From positions 62,001 to 126,000 of the forward strand of contig NZ_VYKJ01000007.1 in NCBI RefSeq assembly GCF_008710095.1: a stretch of DNA of 64,000 bases. Reading direction: 5' to 3'. The stretch is from Affinibrenneria salicis. Its GTDB lineage: Bacteria; Pseudomonadota; Gammaproteobacteria; Enterobacterales; Enterobacteriaceae. The translations under genes were made by a program, and so were the position numbers. Of this stretch, positions 49,947-59,277 are shown in pieces. The notes under the pieces are model-generated. The model was given only the letters and a program-made list of their open reading frames with translations, did not search any database and was not told the origin of the DNA. Position 1 is the first letter of the stretch, and each line of letters begins with the position of its first letter.

Positions 49947-50813
49947 TTACTCAGCGTGGTTGTCGTGGTATTGCTCACAGGCCTGCAGGGTGTTTTCGAT
50001 CAGCGTGGCGACGGTCATCGGGCCGACGCCGCCCGGCACCGGAGTAATCCAGGCGGCTCTTTCGCGCGCTTGCTCAAAATTGATATCGCCGACGACTTTC
50101 CCGTTTTCCAGCCGGTTGATGCCGACATCCAGCACGATGGCGCCGGGTTTGATCCAGTCGCCGGGGATAAAGCCGGGTTTGCCCACTGCGACCACCAACA
50201 GATCGGCATGTTCGATGTGGTGACGCAGATCGCGGGTGAAGCGATGCGCCACGGTGGTGGTGCAGCCGGCCAGCAGCAGTTCCAGACTCATCGGGCGGCC
50301 GACGATATTCGACGCGCCGACCACCACGGCATTCAGCCCGCGCAGATTGATGCCGTAGCGTTCGAGCAGCGTGATCATGCCGCGCGGCGTACAGGCGCGC
50401 AGCAGCGGATCGCGCTGACACAGACGGCCGACGTTATACGGATGGAAGCCGTCCACGTCTTTGTCCGGCGCAATGCGCTCGATCACCCGGGTATTGTCGA
50501 TGCCTTCCGGCAACGGAAGCTGCACCAGAATGCCGTCGATGCTGCCGTCGGCGTTGAGCTGGTCGATCAACGTCAGCAGTTCGGATTCGGTGGTGGAGGC
50601 GGGCAGATCCCAGGAGCGGGAAATAAAACCGACCTCTTCACACACCCGGCGTTTACTGCCCACGTAAATCTGCGAGGCCGGATTCTCGCCGACCAGAATC
50701 ACCGCCAGACCCGGCGCGCGTTTCCCTTCCGCCAGACGTTGCCGTACACGCGCAGCCACTTCGTTCTTTACCTGCTGCGCAATCGTTTTACCATCAATAA
50801 TTTTTGCTGCCAT
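49947..50813 (-). CDS. folD: FolD, methylenetetrahydrofolate dehydrogenase/cyclohydrolase
   Basis: 288 residues (E. coli 288). Cytoplasmic bifunctional enzyme that converts 5,10-methylene-THF to 10-formyl-THF with NADP. Signatures: [41 protein letters not shown] and [15 protein letters not shown]; the catalytic lysine is in the YVGSKRR segment. It supplies one-carbon units for purine synthesis and initiator formyl-Met. Confidence 0.97.
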   Translation of the reverse strand: MAAKIIDGKTIAQQVKNEVAARVRQRLAEGKRAPGLAVILVGENPASQIYVGSKRRVCEEVGFISRSWDLPASTTESELLTLIDQLNADGSIDGILVQLPLPEGIDNTRVIERIAPDKDVDGFHPYNVGRLCQRDPLLRACTPRGMITLLERYGINLRGLNAVVVGASNIVGRPMSLELLLAGCTTTVAHRFTRDLRHHIEHADLLVVAVGKPGFIPGDWIKPGAIVLDVGINRLENGKVVGDINFEQARERAAWITPVPGGVGPMTVATLIENTLQACEQYHDNHAE

Positions 50814-51299
50814 CAGAGAGGAAATCCATCAGTTCAAAATGCGGGGATACGCTATTTTGTCAGAAGCCAGGCGTGCTGTCAGGCGTTGCGTACAGATAAA
50901 TTCTATCCGCAGCGGCTATCGGCGCGCGCCTGTTCGCTCCGTGCTCTGGCCGGGCGACGGCGTGGGTTCTGTGATCTGCCGCATAAATCCGCGCCGATGA
51001 GCGGCTTTGCCGACGATGTGTCGGCATCCAGCCGCCGGCCGGTATGCCGACGGGAAAAATAGCGGCGGGGCGGGAGGCTGTTTCTCCAGTTGCGCGCGGC
51101 GGTCGGCGAAAACGGACGGGGGAATACGTGGCTGGCGCGCGGCGTGAAGCGTAATTTATAAATAATGTCTTAATAAACAATATATTAATAGTATAGGTTA
51201 TCTTCAGTGTAAAAATAGTGTGTAAAATTACACATCGGTCACACTTCGCAAATATTCACCGTGCTTTAATGCTCGCCACATTCACACGGGGGTTAAGCC
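50814..51299. other. Gene-free region upstream of gatB
   Basis: About 490 bp. The left part is GC-rich and featureless; no tRNA cloverleaf was found, although E. coli has argU beside folD. The right part (51150-51290) is AT-rich and looks like a promoter region. It contains an interrupted palindrome TGTGTAA-aa-TTACACA at 51219-51234 and a TTACA-catcgg-TCACA element just after it that could be a weak CRP site. Confidence 0.5.
51219..51234. promoter_or_regulatory. Candidate operator of the gat-type PTS genes
   Basis: TGTGTAAAATTACACA, seven-base arms around a 2-bp centre, 66 bp before the gatB start. A good candidate for a dimeric regulator; the protein that binds it is unknown. Confidence 0.5.
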
Positions 51300-51575
51300 A
51301 TGAAACACATTATGATCTGTTGCGGTGCCGGCGTTGCGACCAGTACGGTGGCCTTGAAAAAGCTGGAAGCCTTTCTGCAGAGCGAAAATTTGCTGGATAA
51401 GGTGCGTATTTCTCAGGGAACCGTCGCCGAGGCGAAAACGCGCGACGACATCGATTTTATTGTGTCGACATCGCCGGTTGATGTGTCCGTGCCGGTGATT
51501 AGCGCGCTGCCGCTGCTGACCGGTATGGGAACCGACAAGGTTTTTAGCCGCGTTAAAGAATATTTGCTGGCCTGA
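51300..51575 (+). CDS. gatB: PTS galactitol-type EIIB
   Basis: 91 residues. Cytoplasmic EIIB of the galactitol family; the phosphorylated cysteine is Cys8 in MICCGAGVATST. It receives phosphate from EIIA and passes it to the sugar at EIIC. First gene of gatB-gatC-gatA, each about 2-10 bp apart. The substrate cannot be read from sequence; galactitol or another polyol/pentitol is possible. Confidence 0.9.
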   Translation: MKHIMICCGAGVATSTVALKKLEAFLQSENLLDKVRISQGTVAEAKTRDDIDFIVSTSPVDVSVPVISALPLLTGMGTDKVFSRVKEYLLA

Positions 51576-51585
51576 GGGATACCCC

Positions 51586-52959
51586 ATGTTTATCATCGAT
51601 TACATCTTGAACCTTGGCGCATCGGTGATGATGCCGCTGATCTTTATCCTGCTCGGTCTGGCGCTAAGGCTTTCGCTGACCAAAGCGATTAAGGCCGGCT
51701 TGATGGTGGGCATCGGTTTTATCGGGTTAAGTATTACCGTTAATCTGATGATCGACTCACTGACGCCGGTCAGCCACGCGATTGTCGAGCGTTTCGGCCT
51801 GAATCTGACCGTTCTGGATGTGGGCTGGCCCGCCGCCGCCGCGGTGGCGATGGGCACCCGGGTCGGCGCGCTGGTGATCCCGGTGTGCGTCGCGCTCAAT
51901 GTGCTGATGCTGTACACCAAAACCACGCGCGTGCTGAATGTCGACATCTGGAATCTGTGGCACCATGCGTTCACCGGTTCGCTGGTCGCCATCATCACCG
52001 ACAGCCTGTGGCTGGGGGTGCTGGCCGCCGGTCTGAACTGCATCATTACCATGGTAATTGCCGATCGCACCAGCGGCGATGTGGAAAAGTATCTGAATCT
52101 GCCGTCTATTTCCGTGCCGCACGGTTTTTCGGCGTCTTTTGTGCCGGCGGCGTGGCTGGTTAACTTTATCGTCGATCGCATTCCTGTGGTGCGCGATATC
52201 AAGATCGATACCGAGTCGATTCAAAAAAATCTGTCTATTCTCGGCGATCCGGCCTCGCTGGGCGCGATTATCGGCGCCATCCTGGCGCTGATCGCCGGGG
52301 TCGATCTGAAAGCGGTCCTGCAGACGGCGATTACCATGGCGGCGGTGATGACCATCATTCCGCGTATGGCGAAGATGCTGATGGAGGGCGTCTACCCGAT
52401 CAGCGAGCGTATTCAGGATATTGCGCAATCGCGCGCCGGCTCGTTCGGCAAGATCGCCATTGGTCTGGATTCCGCGGTCAGCGTCGGCCACCCGGTGACG
52501 CTGTCGGTATCGATGCTGATGATCCCGATTATGCTGGTACTGGCGGCGATTATTCCCGGCAACCAGTTTCTGCCGTTTGCCTCGCTGACCGGTCTGCCGT
52601 TCGCCTTTGTGCTGGTGACCGCGGTGTGCCGCGGCGATATGTTCCGTACGTTGCTTACCGGTTTGCTGACGTTGAGTCTGGCGCTGCTGATCGGCACCAG
52701 TCTGGCGCCGATTGTCACCAGCACGGCGGTCAGCACCGGATTCTCGCTGCCGCAGGGCACCACCAGCATCAGCAGCATTGATTATGCCGGCGCGATGCTG
52801 CCGTGGGTGATTATTCAGAGTTTCTATTTCAAGGCGGCGGGCGTGAGTATTCTGGTGGCGCTGACGCTGCTGCTGATGGTGTGGAATAGGAAAAAACTGG
52901 CGCAGGAAAACGCCGCGCTGCAGCAGGCGGAACAGTTGGCCGACGAAGCGGGGAAATAA
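51586..52959 (+). CDS. gatC: PTS galactitol-type EIIC
   Basis: 457 residues, inner-membrane channel of the galactitol PTS family with about ten helices. GASVMMPLIFILLGLALRLS and FIGLSITVNLM at the start, DVGWPAAAAVAMGTRVGALV and the WNLWHHAF segment are typical of GatC. A charged tail (NRKKLAQENAALQQAEQL) follows the last helix. It works with the flanking EIIB and EIIA genes. Confidence 0.92.
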   Translation: MFIIDYILNLGASVMMPLIFILLGLALRLSLTKAIKAGLMVGIGFIGLSITVNLMIDSLTPVSHAIVERFGLNLTVLDVGWPAAAAVAMGTRVGALVIPVCVALNVLMLYTKTTRVLNVDIWNLWHHAFTGSLVAIITDSLWLGVLAAGLNCIITMVIADRTSGDVEKYLNLPSISVPHGFSASFVPAAWLVNFIVDRIPVVRDIKIDTESIQKNLSILGDPASLGAIIGAILALIAGVDLKAVLQTAITMAAVMTIIPRMAKMLMEGVYPISERIQDIAQSRAGSFGKIAIGLDSAVSVGHPVTLSVSMLMIPIMLVLAAIIPGNQFLPFASLTGLPFAFVLVTAVCRGDMFRTLLTGLLTLSLALLIGTSLAPIVTSTAVSTGFSLPQGTTSISSIDYAGAMLPWVIIQSFYFKAAGVSILVALTLLLMVWNRKKLAQENAALQQAEQLADEAGK

Positions 52960-52961
52960 TC

Positions 52962-53414
52962 ATGTTCAGCGCTAATCGAATTATTACCGTACAGCAGCCC
53001 ACCAGCCGAACGGCGTTGCTGACGCAACTGGCGGACAGCCTGCTGGCGGATGGTCTGGTGAAGCCTTCATTTCTGGCCGGGGTGCTGGCGCGCGAAGCCA
53101 GCTATCCCACCGGGATCTTTATGGAAACGCACAGCATTGCGATTCCGCATACCGAGTTTGAACACGTTAACCACACCGGCTTCGCCATTGCGATTAACCG
53201 GGCGGGCGTAGAGTTTCATCGTACCGATGAACCGGATAGTGTGGTGACGCCGGCCCTCGTCGTGATGATGGCCATCGACCCGACGTGTGAAAAGGTGGCG
53301 ATCATTCAGTCTCTCTTTGCGTTACTGGCGGATGCCGACCGGGTTAACGAAATTGTGACGATGCCGGCGGAGGCGATGGCAAAACTGTTCACCGAATCGG
53401 TTTCTACAGGCTAA
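52962..53414 (+). CDS. gatA: PTS galactitol-type EIIA
   Basis: 150 residues, fructose/mannitol-type EIIA fold. The phosphorylated histidine is His63 in THSIAIPHTEFEHV. It takes phosphate from HPr. It begins 2 bp after gatC. No dehydrogenase or aldolase gene (gatD, gatY, gatZ) accompanies the transporter, so the sugar phosphate must be used by enzymes encoded elsewhere. Confidence 0.88.
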   Translation: MFSANRIITVQQPTSRTALLTQLADSLLADGLVKPSFLAGVLAREASYPTGIFMETHSIAIPHTEFEHVNHTGFAIAINRAGVEFHRTDEPDSVVTPALVVMMAIDPTCEKVAIIQSLFALLADADRVNEIVTMPAEAMAKLFTESVSTG

Positions 53415-53465
53415 AATGATGCGGTTATGCCAGTAGAGGATGGGATTCCAGCCGAAGGGGGACGG

Positions 53466-53777
53466 ATGTTGCGGATCAGCGAAGTTATTGAGTTAGCTAT
53501 GGTGACCCGTAAGACGGTTTACAATGCCATCAATAGCGGACGTTTAAAATATCAGCTGGTCGATCTCGACCGCCGCCAGGTGCGGATGTTTCGGGAAGAG
53601 GATGTATTCGCCGCATTTCCTAAAGCCTCACGCCATGTGACTCATGAGCAGGAAGTCAAAGCGCTGCGTGAGGAAGTGGCGTCATTAAAATTCGCCCTCG
53701 CGGAACTAAAAAAGGCGGTGGAGGCGATGGATCCTTCGGTGCAGGTTGAAATGACGCGGATGAAAGAGAAGAAATAG
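53466..53777 (+). CDS. Helix-turn-helix protein with C-terminal coiled coil
   Basis: 103 residues from ATG 53466 (GGGGGA upstream); the frame can begin at 53427. The N-terminus MLRISEVIELAMVTRKTVYN is a MerR/excisionase-like winged helix, with RRQVRMFREEDV as the wing; residues about 60-100 form a charged coiled coil (VKALREEVASLKFALAELKK). Probably a small DNA-binding dimer. It lies 51 bp after gatA and before the terminator, so it may be part of the same transcript and act on it. Family not recognised precisely. Confidence 0.72.
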   Translation: MLRISEVIELAMVTRKTVYNAINSGRLKYQLVDLDRRQVRMFREEDVFAAFPKASRHVTHEQEVKALREEVASLKFALAELKKAVEAMDPSVQVEMTRMKEKK

Positions 53778-53797
53778 TCAGACGCGAAAGTATGGCA

Positions 53798-53832
53798 ACC
53801 AGGCCGTCGCCTTGCCGGCGGCCTGGTTTTTT
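53798..53832 (+). terminator. Rho-independent terminator after the gat-type operon
   Basis: AACCAGGCC and GGCCTGGTT pair, with inner GCC/GGC pairs, followed by TTTTTT. It closes the gatBCA-HTH transcript. Confidence 0.9.
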
Positions 53833-53946
53833 CGTTTCCTGCGGCAAGGCCGCTGTCGCCGCGGCGCGTATTCCGTCCGTGCGCACAGCGCGCGGCATAA
53901 ATCAAACCTTTCTCCGCCGCTCCGGCGCCGTCACGCCTGTTATCGC

Positions 53947-54112
53947 GCGACCCTGCTATCCTTAGTCAGACACTCGCCAGATTTCAGGCTGCGGGCGCGT
54001 TGGCCTGGTTGCCCGGATCATCCCCGGCGCTCGTCCCTGCGAGGCCGTCGCAGACGACGTCCTACTCTGCGCCCTTTATTCTGCACAATCTGAAGTATGA
54101 CGGGGCTATTTT
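53947..54112. repeat. ERIC-like repeat
   Basis: AGATTTCAGGCTGCGGGCGC with GTTGGCC at the left and TTCTGCACAATCTGAAGTAT with GACGGGGC at the right are ERIC-type arms. The centre has a CCCCGGCGC segment but little else. It fills most of the gap between the terminator and the phosphopantetheinyl transferase gene; an ATG within its right arm (54097) is in that gene's frame. Confidence 0.55.
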
Positions 54113-54138
54113 CCCACCCGCAACAGAGAGACGCGCTC

Positions 54139-54858
54139 ATGCTGTCTGCCTTTATTAATGAAATAGAATGGATAACGTGGCCGCAGACGGGCAACCTTAT
54201 TCCTTATCCCGGTCTGGGCGCCCGCTGCCGTTTTCACCCAGCCGCATGGCACGACAGCCTGTTTAACGAGGCCGGCATTCCCTGTCCAGGCGACATGGCG
54301 CGGGCGGTGATTAAGCGGCGCGCGGAGTTTCTCGCCGGGCGCTATCTGGCCAGGCTGGTGCTGAACCGGCTGGGTCATCCTGGCGTTATTCTCTCCAGAG
54401 CGGCGGATCGTTCGCCGCAGTGGCCGTCGGACATCGCCGGTTCGCTGAGCCATTCCGCCGGCTACGTTATCTGCGCCGCCCATCGTCGGCAGCAAGATTG
54501 GTCCGGCGTTGGGCTGGATATCGAAATGCCGGTCAGCGAGGAACAGGCGGCGACGCTATGGCCGGGGATCGTTAGCGAAGAAGAGTGCCAGTGGCTGAGG
54601 ACGCAGGCGATAACCTTCGACGCCGGGCTGACGCTCTGTTTTTCCGCCAAAGAGAGTCTGTTTAAAGCGCTTTATCCGGCGGTTGAGCATTATTTCGATT
54701 TTCTTGATGCGCGCATATGCGCGCTGGACCTGCGTCGCCACTCGTTTGAACTGGAACTGCTGACCGATCTAAACGCGACGTTTAGCGCCGGGCGACGGTT
54801 CAGCGGTATCTGGCAACGCTGGGACGACAATATTATGACCTTTATCTATAGCCAATAG
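54139..54858 (+). CDS. 4'-phosphopantetheinyl transferase, EntD family
   Basis: 239 residues from ATG 54139; the frame also has an ATG at 54097, inside a repeat arm, which I reject. Transfers phosphopantetheine from CoA to carrier domains of peptide or polyketide synthetases. Motifs: KRRAEFLAGRYLA (N-terminal), GSLSHSAGYVICAA, VGLDIE with Mg-binding acidic residues, and CFSAKESLFKALYP. It has the EntD-like N-terminal region. No synthetase gene lies in the window, so its client pathway (siderophore or other peptide) must be elsewhere. Confidence 0.88.
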   Translation: MLSAFINEIEWITWPQTGNLIPYPGLGARCRFHPAAWHDSLFNEAGIPCPGDMARAVIKRRAEFLAGRYLARLVLNRLGHPGVILSRAADRSPQWPSDIAGSLSHSAGYVICAAHRRQQDWSGVGLDIEMPVSEEQAATLWPGIVSEEECQWLRTQAITFDAGLTLCFSAKESLFKALYPAVEHYFDFLDARICALDLRRHSFELELLTDLNATFSAGRRFSGIWQRWDDNIMTFIYSQ

Positions 54859-55011
54859 CGTTCAGACCGGCGCGTGGCCGCCGGCGGAGGTATTATGCCG
54901 AACGGCGGGCGCATCTTTATCTTATTGGTTAATAATGGCATGTTATTCCCTTCTCCTCGCGGCTGTTGTTAATCAGCGCGCTAATTCTGGGGCATAAGGC
55001 AGGGAAAACGG

Positions 55012-55965
55012 ATGTACGCAGGTGTGCTGTTTGCGCTGTTGGCGGGGTTGATGTGGGGATTGATTTTTGTCGCGCCGGCGCTGCTGCCGGACTACCCGGC
55101 CGCGCTGATGTCGGTGGGGCGTTATCTGGCGCTGGGCGTGATTTCTTTGCCGCTGGCCTGGTACAGTCGTCGCGCGCTGCGCGAGTTGACCCGGGCTGAC
55201 TGGATCGAGGCCTTTAAACTGTCGGCCATTGGCAACCTGATCTACTATTTTTGTCTGTCGGGCGCGATACAGCGCGCCGGCGCGCCGGTATCGACCATGA
55301 TTATCGCGACGCTGCCGGTGGTGATCGCCATCGCCGCCAACCTGTTGTATAGCCGGCAGGATGGAAAACTCTCGTGGTGGCGTCTGGCGCCGTCGTTGCT
55401 GTTGATCGCAGCCGGTCTGACGCTGGTGAATCTTGCCGAGATGTCGGCCGGCATGGCGGCCGACAGTTTGCCGGATTATCTGGCGGGGATTGGGCTGGCC
55501 GTGCTGGCGCTGCTGTGCTGGACCTGGTATCCGCTGCGCAACGCCCGCTGGATGCGACGCAATCCAACGAAAAAAGGCACAACCTGGGCGACGGCTCAGG
55601 GTCTGGTCACGCTGCCGCTGTCGCTGATTGGTCTGCTGCTGCTTAGCGGGCAGATGGCGCTGAGCAACGATCCGCTGCCGCTGCCGTTTGGCCCGCGTCC
55701 GCAGGTTTTTATTCCGTTGATGATTGCTATCGCGTTGTTCTGCTCCTGGCTGGGCGCGCTGTGCTGGAATGAGGCCAGTCAGCGTTTGCCGACCGTATTG
55801 CTGGGGCCGCTGACCGTCTTTGAAACGCTGGCCGGACTGGCCTATATCTTTATTCTGCGCCAGACGTGGCCGCCGTTGCTGACGCTGGCCGGCGTCGCCT
55901 GTCTGATGGCCGGCGTAATTTACGCCATGCGCAGCAAGCCCAAACCTGTGGTGGTGAAGATCTGA
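55012..55965 (+). CDS. DMT-superfamily (EamA) transporter
   Basis: 317 residues with ten hydrophobic segments arranged as two EamA repeats (about 5-140 and 155-305). Opens LFALLAGLMWGLIFVAPALL; GNLIYYFCLSGAIQRAGAPV and LLGPLTVFETLAGLAYIFIL mark the repeats. Inner-membrane metabolite exporter or importer; substrate unknown. The ATG at 55012 has GGGAAA upstream. Monocistronic, with a hairpin ATGCCGGCT/AGCCGGCAT at 56003-56025 after the stop. Confidence 0.85.
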   Translation: MYAGVLFALLAGLMWGLIFVAPALLPDYPAALMSVGRYLALGVISLPLAWYSRRALRELTRADWIEAFKLSAIGNLIYYFCLSGAIQRAGAPVSTMIIATLPVVIAIAANLLYSRQDGKLSWWRLAPSLLLIAAGLTLVNLAEMSAGMAADSLPDYLAGIGLAVLALLCWTWYPLRNARWMRRNPTKKGTTWATAQGLVTLPLSLIGLLLLSGQMALSNDPLPLPFGPRPQVFIPLMIAIALFCSWLGALCWNEASQRLPTVLLGPLTVFETLAGLAYIFILRQTWPPLLTLAGVACLMAGVIYAMRSKPKPVVVKI

Positions 55966-56475
55966 CGCCGTCAGACGGCGCCGGAGCCGGGCGCTGAACC
56001 CAATGCCGGCTGGAAAAGCCGGCATCGACATAGCGCGCGGCCGCCGGTCGGCGTTTTGCCGGCGTGGCGCGTCATGCCGCCGGCGCGCGTTTTCTTACGC
56101 TGTCAGCGATAATCATCCTTGATATCAGTCCGCGCGCTGATGGCTCTTGCTGCCGTCTCCGGCTTACTTATCGCCGGCCTTATGCGACTTTTTCCCGCTA
56201 TCGCCTTTTCCGATGAGCGACATGAGGGCGGCATCGTTCCGTTCGCACAACGCTGTCGCCGGGAGCGCTTTGCGCGCAGGCCGCGTTCACTTTATCCATC
56301 AGCGGCGGCGGCTAACTAGCGGCGCGCATTGATGCTTCATTTTTGACCATGCTACAACGCGTAACTGATGATAAGCCAATTTAAATAATCATTAAAAACA
56401 GTGAAGCAGACTTTAATCAGCATAGCGTTGTCACTCAACCGGCAGAGGCAATGTAGCGCTATTATGCGGCGCTAT
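55966..56475. other. Gene-free region
   Basis: 510 bp between a plus-strand transporter gene and the end of a minus-strand gene. It holds the ATGCCGGCT/AGCCGGCAT hairpin at 56003-56025 (no T-run) and a weak AGCGC/GCGCT hairpin near 56454-56472 that could end the minus-strand transcript. Short frames in between show no ribosome site or recognisable protein. Confidence 0.5.
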
Positions 56476-57822
56476 TTAGCGGCCCGCAGGCAGCCAGCGC
56501 GCGATATTGCGTTCCCTTACCGCGCCCGGCGCGTTTTGAATCAGGACGTCGAGTCGTTGCCGCTGCATGGCGCCTGGCGCGATGCCGGAGTGATTGAAAC
56601 GCGCTTCCCAACGGCTGATATGGTCGCTGGTTAACGACTGCGCAGCCGCGCGGGCATTCTGCAACAGAAATATTAATCCGTCCCATTTATTCAATCGATG
56701 AACCAGCGTGTAGCAGCCGCGGATATGCGTCGCTGACGGCGCCTGATTCAGGCACCGTTGCAGGTCGTCCAGATCGATGCGAACGCCCTGACGCTGAAAT
56801 AAACGCAGCGCCGTTTTAGCCACCGCGGCGGACGGATGGCACAGCGCGGCAAGGAGTACGGCGCTGGCGTCATCTCCCTGGTGCTGGCTAACAATCTGCA
56901 GCGCGCTGCGGTAAAGGTATGGCGCGTCGGCGCCCAGATAGCGCTGCGCCAGCGTGATAATCTCGGGGTAGCGGCGCTCGTTCAGCCCGAACAGCGCCGC
57001 GCTCTTTTGCCCGGCGCTGCGCTCGCGCCGGTTGAGAACGTTGAGGTAAAAGGCATCCGGATCCGCGCCCTGTTCAGCCAGCAGCCGGCAGGTGCGCTGA
57101 CGCACCAGCGTGTTCTTATCCAGCAGCAGCGGTTCATGCAGGTCGGCAGGCAACCGCAGACGCCGATCGATAATATACTGGAGCGACTGTTGCCGCAGCG
57201 GCACATAGCGGTCTCGCAATAGTGCGCCCAGCAGCGGCGCGTTAATCGGCTCGGGTTGCCGCATCAGATAATGCGCTGCCGTGATCCTCACGATCGGATC
57301 GTTATTGCGCCGCGTCCCCAGGCAGATCGTTTCCGGCGAACACAGTCCGCGTTCGATTAACAGGCGTAAGGTTTGTCGGGCAACCCGCCTGTCGGTCGAT
57401 GCCAGCCCGGCCAGCAGCGCCGGCCGGTTATGCGGCGCAATCAGTAAATCGATTATCTCCGCCACAAACGCAGTATGATCGGCGCGCCGGCATTCCAGCA
57501 ACCAGTATATCTCCGGCAGACAGGCGACGAACTGCGCCGCCCACTCGTCGCGCAACAGGCGCCGTACGCTTTGCCTTGCGGCCTGCCGTACCGGTTCCGC
57601 CCAGTCGTTGAGCCGGACAATGAGCGCGGGCAGGGCGGCGATCGCCCGCCGGTTGCCGAGACACAGCACTGCGATCTGACGGATATGGCCGTTGTAATGG
57701 CCGGTCAGCGACTGCAGGCTCTCCGTATCGTTAAGAGGGCGTCCGGCCGGCAGACGCCAAAAGTTTTTAACGTCGGCCAGCCGTTTTTCCAACTGCTGAT
57801 AAAGGTAATTGTCCAATTCCAT
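56476..57822 (-). CDS. HEAT-repeat-like protein of unknown function
   Basis: 448 residues, almost wholly alpha-helical with repeated 30-40 residue units of Leu/Ala-rich paired helices (for example GHIRQIAVLCLGNRRAIAAL and RVARQTLRLLIERGLCSPET), as in HEAT/Armadillo scaffolds. No catalytic motif, signal peptide or membrane helix. Probably a cytoplasmic protein-binding scaffold. ATG 57822 has a usable GGAGAA site. It is divergent from the DUF2075/deformylase pair; whether they are related functionally is unknown. Confidence 0.75.
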   Translation of the reverse strand: MELDNYLYQQLEKRLADVKNFWRLPAGRPLNDTESLQSLTGHYNGHIRQIAVLCLGNRRAIAALPALIVRLNDWAEPVRQAARQSVRRLLRDEWAAQFVACLPEIYWLLECRRADHTAFVAEIIDLLIAPHNRPALLAGLASTDRRVARQTLRLLIERGLCSPETICLGTRRNNDPIVRITAAHYLMRQPEPINAPLLGALLRDRYVPLRQQSLQYIIDRRLRLPADLHEPLLLDKNTLVRQRTCRLLAEQGADPDAFYLNVLNRRERSAGQKSAALFGLNERRYPEIITLAQRYLGADAPYLYRSALQIVSQHQGDDASAVLLAALCHPSAAVAKTALRLFQRQGVRIDLDDLQRCLNQAPSATHIRGCYTLVHRLNKWDGLIFLLQNARAAAQSLTSDHISRWEARFNHSGIAPGAMQRQRLDVLIQNAPGAVRERNIARWLPAGR

Positions 57823-58029
57823 GTTCTCCCGGACAGAATCATGCCAGCGTCTGGCGGCGCGCCGGCGCAGGGATTAATCCAGTTTACGGTTGCCAGCGCG
57901 CGGCAAGCATGCTCTCATTAAACGTCGGCGGCGGCAATCGTCACTCAGCCGCCGGTGACGGAATATTGCCGGGCTGTCCCCGACGGGAGACTCGCCGAAT
58001 CTGTATCACTCACCAGTTATCCATTGAAC

Positions 58030-59277
58030 ATGTCAGAGATTAATCAGGCCAGCTTTAAGCTATCGCCGGAGAAAAACCTTTCGGATGAGCAGAGCGCGCT
58101 GAAGCGGCGCGTCGAGGCGTTTCTTGAAGCGCATCGCAACGACGATCATGCCATCTTTATTATTCACGGCGCCGCCGGGACCGGGAAAAGCGTTTTGCTC
58201 AACGCCCTGTTCGCCGGCCTGCAGACCCACGCCCGCCAGCAGCCGCAGCATCCGCTTTATGGCAGCGAAAACTATCTGCTGGTCAATCATCCCGAGATGC
58301 TGAAGGCCTACAAAAATGCGGTTGAGCGGCAGTCCGCGCTGAAGAAAAAGGACTACGAGCGGCCGACGACCTTTATCAATCGCATGGACAAACGGGGCGG
58401 GATGGCGGATATCGTGCTGGTGGACGAGGCGCATTTGCTGCTGACCCGGCCCGATCGCTACAATCATTTCTTCCAGCATAACCATCTGGAGGAGATCATC
58501 CGCCTGGCGCGCATCGTGGTGCTGATCTTCGACGAACAGCAGGTGCTGAAGTTTAAGAGCTTGTGGCATAGCGACGATCTGGCGCGCCTCACCGCCGGCC
58601 GGCCGCATGACGTTTATCTGCTGCGCCATCAGTTCAGGATGCGGGCCGATGACGCGGCGCAGCGCTGGATTAGCGCCTTCTGCCGGCGCCGGCTGTCGCC
58701 GCTGCCGTCGCGTACCGGCGAGACGCCGGCCTTCGATATCCGGGTATTCGCCGATGCCGGCGCCATGTACGAGGCGATAAAAGACAAGGACCGCACCAGC
58801 GGTCTGTCGCGTATGTTATCGACCTATGACTATCCTTACCGGCTGGACGGTCAGGATTATTTTATTGAAGAGGGCGCGTTTCGCTTACGCTGGGATCGTG
58901 CTAAACCGAACGAACGCCTGCCGTGGGCGGAGCGCGCCGACACCATTGATGAAGTCGGTTCGGTGTACACGGTGCAGGGATTCGATCTGAACTATGTCGG
59001 CCTGATTCTCGGCCCCTCGGTGAAATGGGATGCGCGACGCGGGGAGATTATCATCGATCCGGCGCAATATCAGGACAGCGCCGCTTTTCAGGGCCGCGAT
59101 GGAATAGTCGACGCCGATGCGGCCAAACAGCGCATTATGCTCAATGCCATCAATGTGCTGATGACGCGCGCCATTTATGGACTTTACCTGTATGCTCACG
59201 ATGAAGCGCTAGGTAACCAATTGATGTCGCTACAGTTTGAGAAAGGTATTAAGGGAGATTACGATGGCTGCAACTGA
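58030..59277 (+). CDS. DUF2075 (COG3410-type) P-loop ATPase
   Basis: 415 residues. Walker A GAAGTGKS at 47-54, Walker B IVLVDEAHLL at 128-137, a motif III-like IVVLIFDEQQVLKF, HQFRMRADDAAQRW (motif IV-like), then SVYTVQGFDLNYVGLILGPS and NVLMTRAIYGLYLYAHDE, which are the late SF1-helicase motifs. This is the DUF2075 architecture: a helicase-like nucleic-acid-dependent ATPase of unknown role. The frame extends to 57955; ATG 58030 fits the family start though its ribosome site is weak. It overlaps the deformylase-like gene by 14 nt, so the proteins are probably made together. Confidence 0.85.
   Translation: MSEINQASFKLSPEKNLSDEQSALKRRVEAFLEAHRNDDHAIFIIHGAAGTGKSVLLNALFAGLQTHARQQPQHPLYGSENYLLVNHPEMLKAYKNAVERQSALKKKDYERPTTFINRMDKRGGMADIVLVDEAHLLLTRPDRYNHFFQHNHLEEIIRLARIVVLIFDEQQVLKFKSLWHSDDLARLTAGRPHDVYLLRHQFRMRADDAAQRWISAFCRRRLSPLPSRTGETPAFDIRVFADAGAMYEAIKDKDRTSGLSRMLSTYDYPYRLDGQDYFIEEGAFRLRWDRAKPNERLPWAERADTIDEVGSVYTVQGFDLNYVGLILGPSVKWDARRGEIIIDPAQYQDSAAFQGRDGIVDADAAKQRIMLNAINVLMTRAIYGLYLYAHDEALGNQLMSLQFEKGIKGDYDGCN

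Noticed and set aside
50814..51180. Possible tRNA gene or integration site next to folD, as in E. coli
   Set aside because: No cloverleaf, no CCA-type end and no integrase gene could be found.
54966..55199. 77-codon plus-strand frame
   Set aside because: Overlaps the start of the DMT transporter gene in another frame; the transporter frame has the helices and a ribosome site.
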